Assembly: GCA_937925385.1 (NCBI GenBank)
Contig: CALEWN010000049.1
Span: 1 to 10,449 of the forward strand
Origin: an uncultured Senegalimassilia sp.
Lineage (GTDB): Bacteria > Actinomycetota > Coriobacteriia > Coriobacteriales > Eggerthellaceae
Reading direction: 5' to 3'
DNA: 10,449 nucleotides
Positions 6,548-10,449 of the stretch are shown piece by piece. Every line of letters begins with the position of its first letter. The first letter of the stretch is position 1. Made by a program: the position numbers and the translations under genes. The notes below the pieces were generated by a model. The model was not told the origin of the DNA. It worked only from the letters and a program-made list of their open reading frames with translations, and ran no database searches.

Positions 6548-8409
6548 GCGCGAACAACGAGGATTTGAAGAAGGTCACGCAGCGCCGCCGGCCGCACGGT
6601 CCGGCCGCGCGCATGATGCCCGGTGAGAAGGCGAAGGACTTCAAGGGCTCCATCGGCAAGCTCGTGCGTTTCATGGGCCAGTTCAAGGCGGCGCTCGTGC
6701 TCGCCATCATCTTCGCCATCGGCTCGGCGGCGTTCAACATCGTTGGCCCGAAGGTGCTCTCGCAGGCCACCACGGAGCTGTTCGAGGGCTTGGTGGCGAA
6801 GGTGGGCGGCACCGGCGGCATCGACTTCGACGCCATCGCCGGCATCATCGCGGCGACGCTGGTGCTGTACCTGGTCAGCGCGGCGTGCAGCTTCGTGCAA
6901 GGCTGGATGATGACGAGCGTCTCGCAGCGCACCTGCTACGGGCTGCGCCGCGCCATCGCCGAGAAGATCGACCGCATGCCTGTGGGGTACTTCGAGCGCA
7001 ACTCCACCGGCGACACGCTCTCGCGCATCACCAACGACGTGGACACGCTCGGGCAAAGCCTCAACCAGGGCGTGACGCAGCTCATCACGTCCGCCACCAC
7101 CGTCGTGGGCGTGGTGATCATGATGTTGACCATCAACCCGCTGCTCACGGGCATCACCGTGCTCATCCTGCCCGTGTCCTTGGTGCTCATCTTCACCGTG
7201 GTGAAGGCCTCGCAGAAGCACTTCAGGGCCCAGCAGGCCATGCTCGGCGCCATCAACGGGCAGGTGGAGGAGACGTTTTCCGGCCATGCCATCGTGCGCG
7301 CGTTCAATCGCGAGCAGGCGGTGGCGGAAACGTTCGGCAAGACCAACGCGAAACTCTGCGAAAGCGCTTGGAAATCACAGTTCCTGTCGGGTTTGATGCA
7401 GCCTATCATGAACTTCGTGGGCAACCTGGGCTACGTGGGCGTTGCGCTGGCGGGCAGCGTGCTGGCCGTGCAGGGCGTCATCACCGTTGGCGACATCCAG
7501 GCCTTCATCCAGTACGTGAAAAACTTCACGCAGCCCATCACGCAGCTGTCACAGGTGGGCAACGTGCTGCAGCAGATGGCCGCGGCAGCCGAGCGCATCT
7601 TCGCGTTCCTGGAAGAACCCGAGCTTGAGCCGGAGAAGCCCACGGCCAAGGCCGCCGACGTGGATTGCGACGTGGAGTTCGACCATGTGCGCTTCGGCTA
7701 CAGCCCCGACAAGCCCGTCATCGGCGACTTCTCTGCGAAGGTTCGCCAGGGTCAGACCGTGGCGCTCGTGGGCCCCACCGGAGCGGGCAAGACCACCATG
7801 GTCAAGCTGCTCATGCGCTTCTACGATGTGGATTCGGGCGCCATCCGCCTGGGCGGTACCGACATCCGCGAGTTCTCGCGCACCGACGTGCGCGACCAGT
7901 TCGGCATGGTGCTGCAGGATACGTGGCTGTTCAACGGCACGGTGCGTGACAACATCGCCTACGGCAAGCTCGACGCCACCGACGCCGAGGTGGAGGCTGC
8001 GGCGCGTGCGGCGTATGTGCACCATTTCATCACCACCTTGCCGCAAGGCTACGACACGGTGATCAACGAGGATGCCAACAACATCAGCGCAGGTCAGCGG
8101 CAGCTGCTCACCATCGCACGTGCCATCTTGGCCGACAGGCGCATGCTCATCCTGGACGAGGCCACCTCAAGCGTGGACACGCGAACCGAGGAGCGCATCC
8201 AAAGGGCCATGGACAATCTGATGGCCGGACGCACGTCGTTTGTGATTGCGCACAGGCTGTCAACCATCAAAAACGCCGACCTCATCTGCGTGTTACAGCA
8301 TGGTGACATCGTCGAGCAAGGCACGCATGATGAGCTTCTTTCCCTTGGCGGCGCGTATGCCGAACTGTATAATTCTCAGTTTGAGGAAGATGGTGTCGAA
8401 CAAGAGTAG
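6544..8409 (+). CDS. ABC exporter half-transporter, catalytic subunit
   Basis: This 621-residue half-transporter pairs with the preceding subunit. A basic cytoplasmic N-terminus precedes TM1 (about 49-67), and the six-helix membrane domain extends to about residue 350, with ERNSTGDTLSRITNDVDTL and GHAIVRAFNRE as family coupling motifs. The ATPase domain has Walker A GPTGAGKTT (410-418, Lys416), Walker B MLILDEATSSVD with catalytic Glu539, and His570 in VIAHRLST, so its ATP site is complete. Its own signature is ISAGQ (514-518) rather than LSGGQ; in the head-to-tail dimer this altered motif faces the partner's degenerate site. One active and one structural ATP site is the expected arrangement in TM287/288-type exporters. 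The ATGA overlap with the upstream gene points to coupled, roughly equal synthesis. Substrate unknown. Confidence 0.95.
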   Translation: MSANNEDLKKVTQRRRPHGPAARMMPGEKAKDFKGSIGKLVRFMGQFKAALVLAIIFAIGSAAFNIVGPKVLSQATTELFEGLVAKVGGTGGIDFDAIAGIIAATLVLYLVSAACSFVQGWMMTSVSQRTCYGLRRAIAEKIDRMPVGYFERNSTGDTLSRITNDVDTLGQSLNQGVTQLITSATTVVGVVIMMLTINPLLTGITVLILPVSLVLIFTVVKASQKHFRAQQAMLGAINGQVEETFSGHAIVRAFNREQAVAETFGKTNAKLCESAWKSQFLSGLMQPIMNFVGNLGYVGVALAGSVLAVQGVITVGDIQAFIQYVKNFTQPITQLSQVGNVLQQMAAAAERIFAFLEEPELEPEKPTAKAADVDCDVEFDHVRFGYSPDKPVIGDFSAKVRQGQTVALVGPTGAGKTTMVKLLMRFYDVDSGAIRLGGTDIREFSRTDVRDQFGMVLQDTWLFNGTVRDNIAYGKLDATDAEVEAAARAAYVHHFITTLPQGYDTVINEDANNISAGQRQLLTIARAILADRRMLILDEATSSVDTRTEERIQRAMDNLMAGRTSFVIAHRLSTIKNADLICVLQHGDIVEQGTHDELLSLGGAYAELYNSQFEEDGVEQE

Positions 8410-8458
8410 CGTGCGGAGGGGTGCGCGGCTCGGCTCGGCTTGGGACGAAAGCGCGCAC

Positions 8459-9172
8459 ATGACCGCACAATCAGAGGCAAGGCAAACGGCAAGCCGTACC
8501 GGGGTTGGCCCGGTGCGGCTTGCCGCGTTCGATTTCGATGGCACCTCGCTTGACGGCAACTCGCCCGTCATGCTGGTGATGCATCTTGCGAAGCTGCGCA
8601 TGCTCAACCCTACGGTGCTGCTGCGCATCGGGCTGTGGGCGGCAGCGTATAAATTTCGCCTGCCGCAGAACGAGGCGTGGGTGCGTGGGCTGGTGTTTCG
8701 CGCCTTCGCCGGCAAGCCTAAGGCCGAGGTGGATGCCTTCCTGCATGACTTCTATGACGAATGCGTGGCCCCGCATGTGCGCGAGCAGGCCCGGCAGGCC
8801 ATGGACGCATGGCATGAGCAGGGCGTTTCGGTGGTGTGCGTTTCGGCCACCTTCGAGCCCATCATCGAACGCGCCATGCGCGACCTGCCCTTCGATTACC
8901 AGATTTCCACGCGTATGAAGGTTAACTACGACGGCACGTACGCTTGCGAGGTGGACGGCGTGCCGGTGGAGGGCGATCGGAAGATGATCGAGTTGCGTCG
9001 GTTCGCCAACGCGAAATGGGGCGAAGGCGGCTGGGAGCTGGTGGCGGCGTATGGCGACCATCACTCCGATCGCGCCCTGCTTGCCGGCGCCAAGCAGGGG
9101 TTCGCCGTATGCCCCGACCGCCCGCTTGGGCGCACCGCCCGCGAACGCGGCTACCAGGTGCTTGAGTGGTAA
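8459..9172 (+). CDS. HAD-IB family phosphatase
   Basis: This 237-residue soluble hydrolase has all four HAD motifs: motif I DFDGT with nucleophile Asp25 and acid-base Asp27, motif II Ser129 in CVSAT, motif III Lys175 in GDRKMI, and motif IV GDHHSD with metal ligands Asp200 and Asp204. The helical cap between motifs I and II (about 35-120) and the overall length fit subfamily IB, which includes SerB-like phosphoserine phosphatases; the substrate cannot be read from sequence. The start is uncertain. ATG 8459 has only a weak upstream GGGACGAAAG. GTG 8393 is in frame, has GAGGAAGA about 3 bases upstream and would overlap the transporter gene by 17 bases, adding 22 residues. Either way it follows the exporter closely and may belong to its operon. 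A functional link to export is not evident. Confidence 0.88.
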   Translation: MTAQSEARQTASRTGVGPVRLAAFDFDGTSLDGNSPVMLVMHLAKLRMLNPTVLLRIGLWAAAYKFRLPQNEAWVRGLVFRAFAGKPKAEVDAFLHDFYDECVAPHVREQARQAMDAWHEQGVSVVCVSATFEPIIERAMRDLPFDYQISTRMKVNYDGTYACEVDGVPVEGDRKMIELRRFANAKWGEGGWELVAAYGDHHSDRALLAGAKQGFAVCPDRPLGRTARERGYQVLEW

Positions 9173-9236
9173 ACGTCTGAAACCAGCTTGTGCGGGGTCG
9201 TCGGCGGCGCTTGGGGCGGGTGCGTCCGTTGCCCCG

Positions 9237-9252
9237 TGGGCGTAAGCGCCCA
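9237..9252 (+). terminator. Possible hairpin after the phosphatase gene
   Basis: TGGGCG (9237-9242) and CGCCCA (9247-9252) form a 6 bp GC-rich stem with a four-base TAAG loop, 64 bp after the phosphatase stop. The T-rich stretch starts only about 18 bases later (9271-9284), so termination here is uncertain. Confidence 0.3.
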
Positions 9253-9291
9253 TAGCTTCTGGGTGACGGGTTTGTTTCGATTTCTTGGCTT

Positions 9292-9310
9292 GCGGCCGTA
9301 TTGCGGCCGC
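9292..9310. repeat. GC-rich inverted repeat upstream of the final gene
   Basis: GCGGCCG (9292-9298) and CGGCCGC (9304-9310) form a perfect 7 bp stem with a five-base loop. TTGCGGCCG is also a direct repeat (9290-9298 and 9301-9309, 11-base period, about one helical turn). It lies immediately before a -10-like TAAAAT, so it could be an operator as well as a hairpin. Confidence 0.5.
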
Positions 9311-9316
9311 TTCCGG

Positions 9317-9322
9317 TAAAAT
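9317..9322 (+). promoter_or_regulatory. Possible -10 element for the final gene
   Basis: TAAAAT matches the -10 consensus at five of six bases, 46 bases before ATG 9368. No convincing -35 box is found 15-19 bases upstream, where the GC repeats lie instead. An activator or alternative sigma factor could compensate, or this is not the promoter. Confidence 0.3.
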
Positions 9323-9367
9323 GATACCGAACCATAGCTATTTTGACACTTGAAGGAGGTTGGGTTT

Positions 9368-10449
9368 ATGTTGGATAACGACGTGAACGATATGCCCAGC
9401 CGAAGCGATGAGCCGTCCAGCTCCGTTTCCGGATATCTGAACAGCGCTGAACAGGCTGCTGAGCAGGGAAATCTTATGCTGGCGCTGCATCTGTACCTGG
9501 CAGCGTTCGAGCGTGGCCAGGCTGCCGAGGGCGCGGTGCCCTCCGAGGCTGCCATCGCGGGCTTGAAGCGCGCATGGCGCCTGGCGTGCACCTTGAAGGA
9601 GCGCAGCATCGCCGAATACGTGTTCGAGCGCATGGAGCCTTACCTTTCCAGCGACGAGGTGGCCGCCTGCGCAGACCAGCTGCAGGAGCTGGCGCTTGCC
9701 AAGCTCGAGGAGTTCGGGCTTTCGCGCGACGAGCTCGAGGGCATGACCGATATGATCTCGCAGGACATGATGGGCGAGGGCGTGCCGCGCGTGCTGCGCG
9801 TGGAGCACCTTACGGCCCCGGGTGCGCCCGGCGGTACCGACAAGCCCGAAGGCGGTGCGGCTGGGAATGCCTCGCCTGCCGAACCCGGCGTGGATGCAGC
9901 GGACGAGCAGTCCGTTGCCGCCGGCCCGGCGCCTTCCGAAAAGCCGCAGGCATCTGCGGGCAAGCCCGCCCCCGCCGCGGTTCCGGCGCAGCCCATGCTC
10001 GCCCCTATCGAGCACCTTACCTATAAAGAGCTCGTAGGCTTCGACGAAGCGGTGCGCTCGGTGCGCGCGCTTGGCCTCGGCATGCAGAAAGATCCTGAGT
10101 TTCAGCAGCTCGTGCGCCAACTCAACGTGCGCCATGGGCTCGATCGCATGCCCGCGTGCGACGCGCTGCTCATCCGAAGCCCAGCGCGCGAGGACGCCAA
10201 CCAGTTCATGATGGCCACCTGCGGCGAGCTGGGGCTTCCGGTGCTGCGTATGCGCATGGAGGAGAACATGCAGGGCGTGCCCGTGCTGTGCGTCATGGCG
10301 CAGGCCGACCGCCAGCCCAAGCTCAATCAGGCGCGCAATGCCTTCGAGGAGCCGGCGGTGCTCGTTATCGAGGATATCGACCTGTGGGCGGCTCCGGCGT
10401 TCGACCAGCCTGAGGATATCGGCGGGATGATCATGTCCGCGCTGTCGCG
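9368..10449 (+). CDS. Pseudo-AAA ATPase-like protein with helical N-terminus (3' truncated)
   Basis: The frame starts at ATG 9368, 8 bases after AAGGAGG (9353-9359), and stays open to the right edge, giving 360 visible residues. Residues 20-148 look all-helical and TPR-like (AEQAAEQGNLMLALHLYLAA). Residues 150-208 are a disordered Ala/Pro/Gly-rich linker. From about residue 215 the sequence lines up with the start of an FtsH-like AAA domain: LTYKELVGFDEAVRSV, then KDPEFQQL, then a strand DALLIRSP (265-272) and ELGLPVLRMRM. The Walker A GPPGTGKT is replaced by a stretch starting SPAREDAN (271-278), with no lysine. The Walker B-like strand is VLVIEDID (331-338), with the usual Asp-Glu reversed. 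The visible domain therefore should not bind ATP normally. A second, intact AAA domain could lie beyond the window. Function unknown; no signal peptide or membrane segment is visible. Confidence 0.8.
   Translation, partial: MLDNDVNDMPSRSDEPSSSVSGYLNSAEQAAEQGNLMLALHLYLAAFERGQAAEGAVPSEAAIAGLKRAWRLACTLKERSIAEYVFERMEPYLSSDEVAACADQLQELALAKLEEFGLSRDELEGMTDMISQDMMGEGVPRVLRVEHLTAPGAPGGTDKPEGGAAGNASPAEPGVDAADEQSVAAGPAPSEKPQASAGKPAPAAVPAQPMLAPIEHLTYKELVGFDEAVRSVRALGLGMQKDPEFQQLVRQLNVRHGLDRMPACDALLIRSPAREDANQFMMATCGELGLPVLRMRMEENMQGVPVLCVMAQADRQPKLNQARNAFEEPAVLVIEDIDLWAAPAFDQPEDIGGMIMSALS

Noticed and set aside
9343..9348. Perfect TTGACA -35 box before the final gene
   Set aside because: A -10 box 17 bases downstream would fall on the start codon region, leaving the well-placed ribosome site untranscribed.
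9338..10135. Minus-strand open frame of 265 codons
   Set aside because: It overlaps the final plus-strand gene, which has a strong ribosome binding site and AAA-like motifs. The minus frame has neither.

Overview
This GC-rich window has dense, mostly plus-strand genes and several GTG starts. The tandem pair of a B12-binding-like radical SAM protein (TIGR03960-type) and its DUF2344 partner (TIGR03936-type), the G+C-rich codon use and the protein style together suggest a high-GC Gram-positive anaerobe. The best guess is an Actinobacterium of class Coriobacteriia, such as Eggerthellaceae. This is inference from protein style, not from a marker gene.

All supported genes lie on the plus strand. 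Positions 1-3139 hold the 3' end of a DUF697-type protein, then the radical SAM gene 22 bp later, then the DUF2344 gene 1 bp after that, so they probably form one transcription unit. Positions 3140-3488 carry no convincing gene. They hold two competing hairpins that share an arm, a decayed tandem repeat and the promoter of the next gene. A complete tRNA-Asp (GTC) follows at 3489-3565, with a strong intrinsic terminator directly behind it.

Positions 3641-8409 form a drug-efflux-like operon: a MarR-family regulator, then two half-size ABC exporter subunits joined by overlapping stop and start codons. A palindromic operator pair lies just upstream of the regulator. The two transporter subunits form a textbook heterodimer with one degenerate and one canonical ATP site. 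The first subunit has an unusually long extracellular insertion, as in BmrCD-type exporters. A HAD-IB phosphatase (about 8459-9172) follows closely and may be co-transcribed.

After a 195 bp gap with a GC hairpin and a possible promoter, the window ends inside a long unfinished gene (9368 to the edge). It encodes a helical N-terminal region, a disordered Ala/Pro-rich linker and a domain that lines up with FtsH-like AAA ATPases but has lost the Walker A lysine motif. This pseudo-AAA protein is the least expected object in the window. The regulator's repeat-built tail and the uncharacterised radical SAM/DUF2344 pair are the next most interesting. No CRISPR array, insertion sequence or phage gene was seen.
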